A DNA stretch of 64,000 bases, from the NCBI GenBank assembly GCA_022791455.1, contig JAAVZC010000003.1, positions 171,485-235,484 of the forward strand, in the 5' to 3' direction. Shown here piece by piece: positions 15,232 to 25,100 of the stretch (its first letter is position 1; each line of letters opens with the position of its first letter). This DNA is from Eggerthellaceae bacterium. Lineage in GTDB: Bacteria; Actinomycetota; Coriobacteriia; Coriobacteriales; Eggerthellaceae. A program made the position numbers and the translations under genes. The notes under the pieces are model-generated. The model was not told where the DNA came from and ran no database searches. It saw only the letters and a list, made by a program, of their open reading frames with translations.

Positions 15232-17814
15232 ATGACGTCGAAGCATATCTCCTACGCGCGCAACCGGGTGATTGCCGCCATCGTCGCGCTCTTGCTTATC
15301 CTTGTCGCCTTCGGAACGTTCTTCAACGAGAACCATAACCGCATCGTCGAGCAGAACGCCGACTACATCGAGGGCTCCACGTATCAGACCGCCCGCCGCA
15401 TCAAGGACATCCTGGATGAGGCCACGTCCCACGTGCAGAGTGTGGCGCTCGTCTACGGCGACAACATGCGCTCCGCCGACGATCTGCCCACCAACTTGTC
15501 GCAGTACGCCGAGGGTACCAACTTCGACGGCTTCGCCTTCGTTTCCGCCGACGGCACGCTGGTGGCAGGCACCATCCCCACGCGCAACGATCTGACGCTC
15601 AGCGCCGATTTCATCCGCAAGGGCATGGCCGGAGAAACGGGCGCCGTGGTCATCTCCCCCGACACCATTGACGACGTTGAGAGCGACAACAGCCTGATTG
15701 CCTTCTACTCCCCGCTTATCTACGAGGGAAAGATCCTCGGCGTGTTCGTGGGCGTGCTGGACAACGCCGTCATGTCCGACCTGCTTTACACCAGCTTCTT
15801 CGGCACCCAGACCAACACCTTCCTCTGCGAAACGGACGGCAATATCATCGCCCGCGCGAGCGACTTCACCCGCCGCGTGGAGGACATCTTCTCGCTCTAC
15901 GCCGACAACGCCAACGACGTCTCCTACGACCAGCTGGTGAACGCCTTCGCCACCGAGCAGCCCATCACGTTCTCCTACCAGTCCTCGAACGGCACCGGCT
16001 CGGCCACGGCGCAACCGGTAGAAGGCTACGACCTCATCTTGCTGCGAACCTTCCCTGAAGCAGTGACCACCGAGATGATCCAGAGCGCCAACAGCGCCGG
16101 CGTAGTGCTCATCGCCGTTATCTCCGTGGCGTTCGTGGGCATCATCTTGTTGCAGATCTTCCAATACCGCAGCCAAAAGCGCACGCTGCTTCTGGAGAAC
16201 CAGCAGGCCACCCGCATCATCGACGCCTCCACGCGACTGTTCCGCCGCTTCGCCCTGCTGGATTTGAACAACGGCTCCTACGAGTACCTGAAAAACGAGC
16301 GAATCCAGGGAGTGCTGCCGCCGAAAGGCTCGATGGCGAGCTTCCGCGCCTACTGGGCAGAGCGCGGCTTCGACGCCGAGGACCGCGCCATCCTCACGGA
16401 AATCCTGAACGAGGAGAACCTGGCGAAGACCTTAGGCCCGGGCGTCGAGTTCGTACACTACGAATACCGCATCCGCAACCACGAGAATCCCCAGATTGCG
16501 CTGTGGGTACAGGCATCAGTCATCCCGCTCGAGCGCAACAGCGACGGCACTCCGTCTTCGCTTCTCTATACCGAGCAGGACGTGAGCGACGTCAAGGAAT
16601 ACGAGCAGCAGATTCGCGAGCAGCTGAAATCCGCCTATCAGACGGCCGAGGCCTCATCGAAGGCGAAGACGAACTTCCTGAACTCCATGTCCCATGACAT
16701 TCGCACCCCTATGAACTCCATTATGGGGCTCACCGCCATCGGGGCAATGCACGTGGACGATCCGGCGCGGGTGAGCGAGGTGTTCGACAAGATTTCCGTC
16801 GCTTCGCGCCACTTGCTGGGACTCATCAACGAAGTGCTAGACATGGCCCGCATCGAGAGCGGCACCATCCTGCTTTCCGAGGAAAGCTTCAGCCTGGCGG
16901 AATCGGTGGAGAGCCTGCGCACCATCGTGGAGCCGCAGGCGGCGGCGAAGCAGCTGCAGCTGCGCATCTCCGATAAGGCGGTGCAGCACGAGAGCGTGGT
17001 GGGCGATGCGATGCGCCTGCAGCAGGTGATGGTGAACATCATGGGCAACGCCGTGAAGTTCACCGATCCCGGGGGCACCGTGACGCTGGACATCACCGAG
17101 AAGCACTCCGCCCGTCCCGGCTACGGCTGCTACGAGTTCGTTTTCGCCGACACCGGCTGCGGTATGGCGCCGGAATTTTTGGAGCGCATCTTCGAGCCCT
17201 TCAGCCGCGCCCGCGACAACCGCGTTACCAACACCGAGGGCACCGGCCTGGGCATGACCATTGTGAAGTCGGTGGTGGAGCTGATGGATGGCAACATAGA
17301 CGTGCAGAGCACGCTGGGCGAAGGCACCACCTTCACGGTGACGGTGTACCTGAAGCTGCAAGACGGCGAAGCGGGGACGAAGGCATCCGAGAGCGCGCTG
17401 GATGCGCTGCAGCACACCGACTACTCCGGACGCCGGGTGCTGCTGGTGGAAGACAATCCCATCGCCGCCGCCATCGGCCGGGAAATCCTGGAGACCGCCC
17501 GCCTGACCGTGGAACATGCCGCCAACGGCCAGCTGGCGGTGGATACGTTAGCCGCGCACGATGCCGGCTACTTCGACATTGTCTTCATGGACATCCAGAT
17601 GCCGGTCATGAACGGCTACGAAGCCACCCGCGCCATCCGCGCCCTGGCTGCCGAGGGCCGGGCGGACCTGGAGAAGCTGCCCATCATCGCCCTTTCCGCC
17701 GACGCCTTCGCCGATGACGTGGCCCGCTCTCACGCCGCGGGCATGGACGACCACATGGCCAAGCCCATGGAACTGGGCGAACTCCTGAAAACCCTGGGAG
17801 AGTGGCTGCAATAA
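15232..17814 (+). CDS. Hybrid sensor histidine kinase/response regulator with extracytoplasmic Cache-type sensor
   Basis: Starting at the ATG at 15232 the product has 860 residues: a membrane helix (about 14-34), an extracytoplasmic double-Cache-like domain (about 35-280), a second helix (about 285-308), and a PAS-like region (about 315-470). A HisKA domain with phospho-acceptor His488 in MSHDIRTPMNSIMG, an HATPase domain (NIMGNAVKFTDPGG, DTGCGMAPEF, GTGLGM) and a receiver with Asp787 in VFMDIQMPVMNGYEA follow. The frame is open from 15178, but TACAAT at 15171-15176 resembles a -10 box, and GGAAGAAGGA precedes the 15232 start. No output regulator is adjacent; the receiver may be terminal or feed a phosphorelay. 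Confidence 0.88.
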   Translation: MTSKHISYARNRVIAAIVALLLILVAFGTFFNENHNRIVEQNADYIEGSTYQTARRIKDILDEATSHVQSVALVYGDNMRSADDLPTNLSQYAEGTNFDGFAFVSADGTLVAGTIPTRNDLTLSADFIRKGMAGETGAVVISPDTIDDVESDNSLIAFYSPLIYEGKILGVFVGVLDNAVMSDLLYTSFFGTQTNTFLCETDGNIIARASDFTRRVEDIFSLYADNANDVSYDQLVNAFATEQPITFSYQSSNGTGSATAQPVEGYDLILLRTFPEAVTTEMIQSANSAGVVLIAVISVAFVGIILLQIFQYRSQKRTLLLENQQATRIIDASTRLFRRFALLDLNNGSYEYLKNERIQGVLPPKGSMASFRAYWAERGFDAEDRAILTEILNEENLAKTLGPGVEFVHYEYRIRNHENPQIALWVQASVIPLERNSDGTPSSLLYTEQDVSDVKEYEQQIREQLKSAYQTAEASSKAKTNFLNSMSHDIRTPMNSIMGLTAIGAMHVDDPARVSEVFDKISVASRHLLGLINEVLDMARIESGTILLSEESFSLAESVESLRTIVEPQAAAKQLQLRISDKAVQHESVVGDAMRLQQVMVNIMGNAVKFTDPGGTVTLDITEKHSARPGYGCYEFVFADTGCGMAPEFLERIFEPFSRARDNRVTNTEGTGLGMTIVKSVVELMDGNIDVQSTLGEGTTFTVTVYLKLQDGEAGTKASESALDALQHTDYSGRRVLLVEDNPIAAAIGREILETARLTVEHAANGQLAVDTLAAHDAGYFDIVFMDIQMPVMNGYEATRAIRALAAEGRADLEKLPIIALSADAFADDVARSHAAGMDDHMAKPMELGELLKTLGEWLQ

Positions 17815-17843
17815 AAAGGGCGGACCCAACGGCCCGCCCTTGC
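17813..17843. terminator. Bidirectional terminator between convergent genes
   Basis: AAGGGCGG pairs with CCGCCCTT between the hybrid kinase and the alanine/glycine symporter genes. The minus-strand transcript ends in TTTTTATT. Confidence 0.85.
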
Positions 17844-17865
17844 TCAAGAATCGTTTCTTCCTGCG

Positions 17866-19359
17866 CTACAGAAGACCGCGGTCCTCGGCGTTTTGCAGTT
17901 CCTTCTTGATGGCGTTCTCCTTCGCGCGCTGCTCGTCCTCGAGCTTCTCCTCGTGCACGTCGGTGGCCTTCTTGTCGTGCTTGGCGTTCGCGATGGCCAG
18001 AATCGAGCCGGACAGCGCGAACAGGGCAATGGCGTTGGGCAGCACCATCAGCTGGTTGAACATGTCCGCCAGCTCCCACACCAAGTCGTTGGAGAGCAGC
18101 GAGCCCATGAAGATGAACACGAGCGCGATGATGGTGAAGGGCATGACCGCCTTCTTGCCGAACAGCCACTCCACATTCAGCTTCGCGAACAGGTTCCAGG
18201 ACAGGATGGTGGAGAAGGCGAAGAACAGCAGGCAGATAGCCACGAACCAGGCACCAATGTTCGCGCCGAAGAACTGGCCATAAGCCAGCTGAGCGATGTT
18301 GGTCTTGGTGATGGTCTCGGCGGTGAGGGTGGCGTAGTCGCCGGTGGCCAGCTGGCCGTCGCCCACATACAGCACGGAGAGCACCACAAGCGCGGTCATA
18401 GTAACCACGATGATGGTGTCGATGAACACGCCGATCATAGCCACGACGCCCTGCTCGTGCGGATCCTTCACTTCCGCGAGCGCATGAGCATGCGGGGTGG
18501 AGCCCATGCCGGCCTCGTTGGAGAACAGGCCGCGCTTGGCGCCCTGGCTGATAGCGGCGATGATGCCGAAGGTGGCGCCGCCCACGGTGGCCTCAGGGTT
18601 GAAGGCGCACTCGAAGATGAGGGCGAAGGTGGCGGGAATGTTCTGGGCGTTCATGATGAGCAGAATGAGCGAGCCCACCACGTAGATGATGGCCATCACG
18701 GGCACGATCTTCTCGGTCACGGAGGCCAGGCGGGACACGCCGCCAATAAACACGATGCCGGCCAGGATAACGATGATCAGGCCCATCGCCCAAGTGGGCA
18801 CGCCGAACGCGGTGTTCATGGTCTCGGCGATGGAGTTGGACTGAACCATGCAGCCCATGAAACCCAGCGCCAGGATGATGGCCACGGCGAAGAAGCCGGC
18901 CAGGAACTTGCCGCCGTTGCCCTTGAAGGCGGTAGTGATGTAGTAGACCGGGCCGCCGTGCACGGTGCCGTCGGCGTCAACCACGCGGGTCTTCTGGGCC
19001 ATAACCGCCTCGGCGTAATTGGTGGCCATGCCCAGAAGGGCGATGATCCACATCCAGAAGATGGCACCGGGGCCGCCCACGATGATGGCGCCGCACGCAC
19101 CCACAATGTTGCCGGTGCCCACCTGGGCAGCCACAGCAGTGGCCAGCGCCTGGAACGAGGTCATGCCGCCGCCCTGGTTGCCGCCGCGCAGCGAGAAGTC
19201 GCCGAACAGGCGACGCCAGCCTTCCGCAAAGCAGCGGAACTGGATGCCCTTGGTGCGGATGGTGAACCAAATGCCCATGCCCAAAAGCAGGATGATCAGC
19301 ACATAGTTCGAAAGATAGTTGTTGATGGTGGTAACGATACCCAGAAGAACTTCTTCCAC
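17866..19359 (-). CDS. Alanine/glycine:cation symporter family protein (AGCS)
   Basis: The 497-residue membrane protein shows AGCS hallmarks: FRCFAEGWRRLFG, GNIVGACGAIIVGGPGAIFW, AQKTRVVDADGTVHGGPVYYI, FSNEAGMGSTPHAHALAEV and a LSWNLFAKLNVEWLFG segment, with about 10-11 helices. Carriers of this family take up alanine or glycine with Na+. I place the start at GTG 19359 (VEEVLLGIV); the frame is open further upstream, but that DNA is the glycine riboswitch. The riboswitch makes glycine a likely substrate. The C-terminal 45 residues are charged and coiled-coil-like (EEKLEDEQRAKENAIKKEL). Confidence 0.93.
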   Translation of the reverse strand: MEEVLLGIVTTINNYLSNYVLIILLLGMGIWFTIRTKGIQFRCFAEGWRRLFGDFSLRGGNQGGGMTSFQALATAVAAQVGTGNIVGACGAIIVGGPGAIFWMWIIALLGMATNYAEAVMAQKTRVVDADGTVHGGPVYYITTAFKGNGGKFLAGFFAVAIILALGFMGCMVQSNSIAETMNTAFGVPTWAMGLIIVILAGIVFIGGVSRLASVTEKIVPVMAIIYVVGSLILLIMNAQNIPATFALIFECAFNPEATVGGATFGIIAAISQGAKRGLFSNEAGMGSTPHAHALAEVKDPHEQGVVAMIGVFIDTIIVVTMTALVVLSVLYVGDGQLATGDYATLTAETITKTNIAQLAYGQFFGANIGAWFVAICLLFFAFSTILSWNLFAKLNVEWLFGKKAVMPFTIIALVFIFMGSLLSNDLVWELADMFNQLMVLPNAIALFALSGSILAIANAKHDKKATDVHEEKLEDEQRAKENAIKKELQNAEDRGLL

Positions 19360-19398
19360 GCTCTCCCCTTCCTTGTCTCGCGAAAACCCGGGAGAGCG
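19359..19398 (-). promoter_or_regulatory. Expression platform sequestering the symporter ribosome binding site
   Basis: Downstream of the aptamer the RNA has CGCTCTCCC (19398-19390), which can pair perfectly with GGGAGAGCG (19367-19359). That second arm contains the GGGGAG ribosome binding site and reaches the first base of the GTG start. This suggests translational control. Confidence 0.7.
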
Positions 19399-19414
19399 CG
19401 ACCGCAGACTGCGG

Positions 19415-19510
19415 TTTTGCTCCTCTGTCCTTTTGCCTGAGAGATTCAGACTTGCACGCAAGCCCTTGCACCTTCGGCACTCATTTAAGAGTTCTCCAGA
19501 GTTTTCTCCG
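19415..19510 (-). ncRNA. Glycine riboswitch (single aptamer)
   Basis: On the minus strand the sequence contains the glycine aptamer landmarks in order: GGAGAAAACTCTGGAGA, the core TGCCGAAGGTGCAAG, then CTCTCAGGCAAAAGGACAGAG. Only one aptamer is present; the paired second aptamer of classic tandem switches is absent. It lies directly upstream of the alanine/glycine symporter. Confidence 0.95.
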
Positions 19511-19552
19511 CTTCCGGTTTGCAGCGCATCCCGAAAACATCACAGAAATATT

Positions 19553-19677
19553 GCAAACGGCATTATGAGCGCGCCTTCCAACTGCAGCAACCATATTCTG
19601 CGCGAACGGCATTTTTCTCCGCGAACGGCAGAGATGACTATTCCGTTATGGGGCGCGGTGGTGGATTCGCCTATAAT
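19553..19677 (+). promoter_or_regulatory. Promoter region of the response regulator gene with three direct repeats
   Basis: GCAAACGGCA (19553-19562) and two copies of GCGAACGGCA (19602-19611 and 19621-19630) precede TATAAT at 19672-19677. The repeats are candidate binding sites for the regulator encoded downstream. No good -35 box is seen. Confidence 0.5.
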
Positions 19678-19707
19678 TTCTCCGCAGTCGATTTGAGGAG
19701 AAATACC

Positions 19708-20379
19708 ATGCGTGCTTTAGTGGTTGAAGACGACACTGCCATCGTGAACGCCCTGTCGGACTTGCTGCGCTCGGAAGGATTCACCGTCACCAGCACCGAT
19801 ACCCAGGCAGGCGCCTGCGCGCTGCTGGCCCAGCAATCGTTCGACATCGCACTTCTGGACGTGACGCTGGCGCAGGGCAGCGGATTCGTGGTCTGCGCCG
19901 CCGCGCGACAAGCGGCGCCTTCCATGCCAGTCATCTTCCTCACCGCCTCCGACGACGAGTACTCCACCGTGGCGGGGCTCGATATGGGGGCCGCGGACTA
20001 CATTGCTAAGCCCTTCCGTCCCCGCGAGCTCATCTCCCGCATCCATTCGGCACTGCGTCGCAGCACTCCGGAGCAAAACGTGCTTGAAGCAGGCGACGTG
20101 AAGCTGAACATCACCACCGGAACCGTGACAAAAGCGGGAACGGAAGTAATCCTTTCGGCGCTGGAATACCGGCTACTCCTCTACTTCCTGCAGCATCAGA
20201 ACCGCGTGATCACCCGCGAGAACCTGCGCGACGCCATTTGGGACACCGCCGGCGAGTACGTTTCCGATAACGCCCTGAATGTATATATGAAGCGCCTGCG
20301 CGAGAAGGTGGAAACCGACTCCAGCAACCCGGAGATCCTGGTCACCGTGCGGGGGCTGGGCTTCAAGGTGTGCGGCTAG
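19708..20379 (+). CDS. OmpR/PhoB-family response regulator
   Basis: The 223-residue protein has a receiver domain with acidic pocket Glu7-Asp8-Asp9, phospho-acceptor Asp51 in IALLDVTLAQG and Lys101 in DYIAKPFRP. A C-terminal winged-helix DNA-binding domain follows (LSALEYRLLLYFLQHQNRVITRE, in two parts, ending VRGLGFKV). The frame is open from 19519, but the ATG at 19708 has GAGGAG upstream and gives the family N-terminus. It is the first gene of a regulator-kinase-ABC ATPase-permease module, the layout of antimicrobial-peptide or cell-envelope stress systems, and probably controls the transporter. Confidence 0.93.
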   Translation: MRALVVEDDTAIVNALSDLLRSEGFTVTSTDTQAGACALLAQQSFDIALLDVTLAQGSGFVVCAAARQAAPSMPVIFLTASDDEYSTVAGLDMGAADYIAKPFRPRELISRIHSALRRSTPEQNVLEAGDVKLNITTGTVTKAGTEVILSALEYRLLLYFLQHQNRVITRENLRDAIWDTAGEYVSDNALNVYMKRLREKVETDSSNPEILVTVRGLGFKVCG

Positions 20380-21399
20380 ATGGGAAGCGCCTCCACCCTG
20401 CTGCGCCAGTGCCTGCTGTTGGCGCTCATTACGGCCCTCATCGCCCTCTTCGCCCCGGGCATCGCCCGCTTCTGGGTGCTTGTCGCCGGAGCGGCGGCCA
20501 TCGCTTTCTTCGCCATTGTCTCGTGGCGGCGCCACCGGCAGATTCGGCGGCTGACCGCACAGATTGACGAAGTGCTCCACAACGGTCGCGCCGTGCAATT
20601 CGAGAAATGCCGCGAAGGCGACGTGGCGGTGCTCACGAACGAGGCGGAGAAGATGGTGTCGCGCCTCTCGCGCACGAGCGCACAACTGCAAGAGGAGCGG
20701 GGGCGCCTGGCGGACTCGCTGGCGGACATTTCCCACCAAATTCGCACGCCCCTTACCGCCGCCGAGCTGATGCTGGCCTCCATCGAACGCGCCGAGCAGC
20801 CGCAAGAGCGCAAGCGGCTGCTGCGGCAACTGGAAGGACAGCTGGAACGCATATCGTGGCTGGTCACCACGCTGTTAAAGATTGCGAAAGTGGATGCCGG
20901 CGCCATCCGGGTACAGAAGAACTCCGTCGCGGTGGCCGACTGCGTGCGCCGCGGCGCATCTCCCTTGGAAATGGCGCTGGACCTGCGCGACGTGCGGCTG
21001 GATGCGGCCATCGACCCCGCAGTGCGCTTCACCGGCGACGAGCCCTGGACCGCCGAGGCCATCGAGAACATCCTGAAGAACTGCATGGAGAAAACGCCCG
21101 CCGGCGGCACCATCACCATCACGGCCCACGAAACGCCGCTGGCCACCACCATCCGCATCACCGACACGGGCCCCGGCATCGCGCCTGAAGATCTCCCCCA
21201 CCTGTTCGACCGCTTCTATCGCGGCGGCGATGCAAAGGCCGCCGGCGACAACCTGGCCCTGGCCGCCCCGGAAGGATTCGGTATCGGGCTGTCGCTCGCC
21301 CAAGCGCTCATCAGCGCCCAAGGAGGCACCGTGCAGGCAGCCAACGCCCAAAACGGCGGCGCCGAATTCACCATCAGCTTCCCCAAACTCGTCGTCTGA
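20380..21399 (+). CDS. Sensor histidine kinase partner of the upstream response regulator
   Basis: The 339-residue kinase has two closely spaced N-terminal helices (about 10-27 and 31-48) with almost no extracytoplasmic loop, a layout called intramembrane-sensing. A DHp domain with His119 in ADISHQIRTPLT and an HATPase domain with ENILKNCMEKTP, DTGPGIAPEDLPHLFDRFYRG and GFGIGLSLAQ follow. Its ATG abuts the regulator's TAG stop, so the two are translationally coupled. Kinases of this type usually sense through an associated BceAB-like transporter, which fits the downstream ABC genes. Confidence 0.92.
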   Translation: MGSASTLLRQCLLLALITALIALFAPGIARFWVLVAGAAAIAFFAIVSWRRHRQIRRLTAQIDEVLHNGRAVQFEKCREGDVAVLTNEAEKMVSRLSRTSAQLQEERGRLADSLADISHQIRTPLTAAELMLASIERAEQPQERKRLLRQLEGQLERISWLVTTLLKIAKVDAGAIRVQKNSVAVADCVRRGASPLEMALDLRDVRLDAAIDPAVRFTGDEPWTAEAIENILKNCMEKTPAGGTITITAHETPLATTIRITDTGPGIAPEDLPHLFDRFYRGGDAKAAGDNLALAAPEGFGIGLSLAQALISAQGGTVQAANAQNGGAEFTISFPKLVV

Positions 21400-21489
21400 T
21401 AACACAATCGTAATTTGTGAGTCATAGCGGAGTAATTCCCCTTCCCCATACTTTTTCGCTGTAGTGAAATCGAAGAAAGGCAAAGCGTT

Positions 21490-22173
21490 ATGGACATCCT
21501 AACCGTCAGCCATCTGACCAAGACCTATGGCGAAGGCGAGACGCGCACCGTCGCGCTGAACGATGTGTCCCTCACCGTGGCCGAAGGGGAATTCGTGGCC
21601 ATCGTGGGCAGCTCGGGGTCGGGCAAATCTACCCTGCTGCACCTGATCGGCGGCGTAGACCGCCCCACCAGCGGGCACGTCATGGTGAACGGCATCGACG
21701 TGTACGGCCGAAGCGACGAGGAGCTGGCGGTGTTCCGCCGCCGCGAGGTGGGGCTGGTGTACCAGTTCTACAACCTGGTGCCGGTGCTGAACGTGGTGGA
21801 GAACATCACGCTGCCGGTGGCGCTGGACGGGCGCCCCATCAACCAGCAGCGGCTGAATGATCTGGTGGCGAAGCTGGGGCTGCGCGGGCGCGAGGGGCAT
21901 CTGCCCAGCCAGCTCTCCGGCGGCCAGCAGCAGCGCGTGGCCATTGGGCGTGCGCTCATGAACGCGCCGTCGGTGGTGCTCGCCGACGAGCCCACCGGCA
22001 ACCTGGACACCAAGAACAGCGCCGAGATCATGCAGCTTCTGCGCGACTCGAACCGCGAGATGGGTCAGACCATGCTGGTGATCACCCACAACGAGGAGAT
22101 CGCGCTGGCGGCGGACCGCATCATCGCCATCGAGGACGGCCGCATCGTGCGGGACGAGAGGATCCGCCGATGA
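21490..22173 (+). CDS. ABC transporter ATP-binding protein (MacB/LolD/BceA-type)
   Basis: The 227-residue ATPase has Walker A GSSGSGKST, the Q-loop region YQFYNLVPVLNV, signature LSGGQQQRVAIGRALMN and Walker B VVLADEPTGNLD, the features of MacB/LolD/BceA ATPases that pair with FtsX-domain permeases. It ends ATGA-overlapped with the permease gene. An AGAAAGG ribosome binding site precedes the ATG. The 90-base gap after the kinase may hold a promoter responding to the upstream two-component system. Confidence 0.94.
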   Translation: MDILTVSHLTKTYGEGETRTVALNDVSLTVAEGEFVAIVGSSGSGKSTLLHLIGGVDRPTSGHVMVNGIDVYGRSDEELAVFRRREVGLVYQFYNLVPVLNVVENITLPVALDGRPINQQRLNDLVAKLGLRGREGHLPSQLSGGQQQRVAIGRALMNAPSVVLADEPTGNLDTKNSAEIMQLLRDSNREMGQTMLVITHNEEIALAADRIIAIEDGRIVRDERIRR

Positions 22174-25100
22174 ACGCCATGACCAACTTCACCTTGAAAT
22201 CGCTGCGAGCGAACAAGGTGCGCACGCTGGTCACCGTGGCCGGCGTGGCGCTGGCGGCGGCGCTGCTGACCGCGGTGCTGACCACCTATACCAGTCTGAC
22301 CGACATGCTCTATCGCGGCGAAGCCAGCTACGCCGGTTCCTGGATGGCGCAGGTGGAGGTGGAAGACCCCACCGAGCTGGAGGCCTCCTTGAGCGCAGGG
22401 ACCGCCGACGGGGACATCAGCGACTACGCCGTACTGCAGGACGTCGGCTTCGGCGAACTGACGGCGCAGCAGGAAAACATCTACGGCATCTACCTGCCCA
22501 TTGCCAACTTGTCCGGCAACGTGGAGGAGCTCTGCGCCATCAAGCCGAGCGAAGGGCGCATGCCCGAAGCGCCGGGCGAGATCATGCTCTGCTCCCTGTG
22601 GCGCGATTCCGACGACGCGGTTCAGCTGGGCGACACCCTCACCGTCAAGGTGGGCGATCGCCAGGCGGTGCTGGCACCGGGCCGGGAAGGCTCCATGTCC
22701 ATGGGCACCGTTTCCGCGGGCATCGACTACGTGCCCGAAGACGAAGAGCAGGAAATCGTCGACGGCACTCCCCTCAACTCTTCCATGGGCTACCTTCAGG
22801 CCGTCGAAGGCGCGGGGCTCTTCAATGAGGAGCTGACGAACACCCGCGAGATGACCTTCACCGTGGTGGGCTTCTACGAGCGCAACTCCTATGCCTCCGT
22901 CACCAGCCTGGGGCTGTTCGGATTTACCTGCGGAGAGCCCACCGACGGCACCTCGTTCGCCTACATCACCATGGACGATGTGAGCAATTCCCAACAGGTG
23001 CGCGAACGAGCCGAAGCCGCCTTCCCCGACTGCCCCGTCACCCTCCACACCGCCATGCTGCGCTATTTGGGCATCAACACCGGCGGCGGCATCTGGGATA
23101 CGTTCTACGGCATTGTAGTCATCTTGGCCGTGGTCATTGTGGCCGCTTGCATCTCGCTCATCTACAACGCTTTCGCCATCTCGGTGGCTGAGCGCACCGG
23201 TCAGTTCGGACTGCTGGCCTCAGTGGGCGCCACCCGCCGCCAGCTGCGGCGCGCGGTGGTGATCGAGGGGCTGGCCATTGCGCTGGTGGGCATTCCGCTG
23301 GGTCTTATCGTGGGGCTGCTGGGCTGCTTGGTCACATTCACCCTGCTCGGTCCCGACATCGCCTACCTCTTCGGAGGCAGCAGCGAGATAGGCTTCCGCC
23401 TGGCCGTCGATCCAATCGTGCTAATCGTCACGTCTGTCCTGACGCTCATCACCGTCATGTTCTCGGTCTTTATCCCCGCTTGGCGGGCCGGGCGCACCAA
23501 CATCATCGAGTCTTTGCGGGGGCAGCAGGGCAAGCGCGCCTCCAAGCGCGGGGCCTCTCGGGCGGCCCGGGCCACCAACCCCACCAAGCTTTGGAAGAAC
23601 AAGGGCGTGGCCGGCCGCGTGTTCGGCATCGGGGGCACGCTCGCCCGCACAAATAAGAAGCGCGGCACCTCCCGCGGAGCGGCCGCCTCCGTCTCGCTGG
23701 CACTGGCAATCGTGCTGCTGCTCACCGCCGGTTCGCTCTCCAGCTTCCTGGGGGTTCTGGTGGATGTTGCTAGCGGTGGAGAACCGGCAGGCGACATCGG
23801 CGTAGCGGCGGCGCTTATGACCGACGAGCAGGCGGAAGAAAACGACGCTTACTACAACGGAACGCCCATCAACACTAGCGACGAACCAGTCACGCTGCAG
23901 GAAGTCGTCGATACCGCCAACGAGACCTTCGCCGCCGAGGCGACAATCTTCTCCGACTGCTTCGCCGCCATGTCCCAAGTGCCCGATGCCATTCCGGTAG
24001 GGTGGAAAATGAGCGGGAATGCCCCCATCACGGTCGACCCCTCCATGGTGTCCCAAAAGTTCATCAACCATGAGATCAAGGGGTTGGGAACAGGGGGCAT
24101 GACCGAAGATGGCCAGTTCGCCGCCTACGCCAGCTTCGTCTATCTCGACGATGCCTCCTTCGACGAATTCGCCCGTGCCCAAGGGCTCGACCCGGACTAC
24201 TTCCGCGATGCGGATCACCCCCGCGTCATCGCGCTGCAGCAGGCCTACGGGAACGACGGCGACAAGTACCAACTGCTCGACGTGTTCACCGAAACCGGCA
24301 TGGCGGACGTCACCGTGGGCGGCGTGTACGAGGGACGCGCGATAAACGCCTTCAACGTGAGCTACATCCAAGACGGGCCCGACGAGCCCGCCGTCTTCTC
24401 CATCACCCCCTACGTTTACAACTATCTGGACGATGACGACACCGCATTCGACGAAGACGTTGTGGCGGCGGAAGGCGAGTTCGCCACCCAGCAGGTAGAG
24501 ATTGCCGCCATCGCCACCGAGGGACCGGCGCTCGCAAACGGCGACGGTGCAGAGGTGCAGCTGTTCCTGCCCGTCTCCATGGCCCAACACCACAGCTTCG
24601 GCATCCAAGGACCCGTCTTCCGCTCCGTCTTCAATGCACCTGAAGGCCAGAGCCCGGAGCTGTCGCAGGAGCTCGTGGACCGGGGCGGTGATTTCCTTCA
24701 CGAGGTGGAAGGCTTCCAAACTTCGTTCTATTACATGAACGACTACGTCACCGAAGTGAGTCAGAACCGCATCCTGGCCACCGTCGTCAACGTGTTCTGC
24801 CTGCTGTTCACCATCATTCTGGCGCTCATCGCCCTGGCGAACGTGTTCAACACCGTCACCAACGGCCTTATTCTGCGCCGGCGCGAGTTCGCCGTCATGC
24901 GTTCCATCGGTCTTTCCAACCGGCAGTTCCGCCGCATGATCGTGGACGAGTGCGCCTCCTGGTGCATCCGCGGCCTCATCCCCGGCGCCGCGCTTTCGCT
25001 AGGGGTGGCGTATCTGCTCTATGTGCAGGTGGGCTACTCGCTCGGCGGCCTGGACTTCCATCTGCCCTGGGCCTACATCGGGCTGGCAATTGCGCTGACC

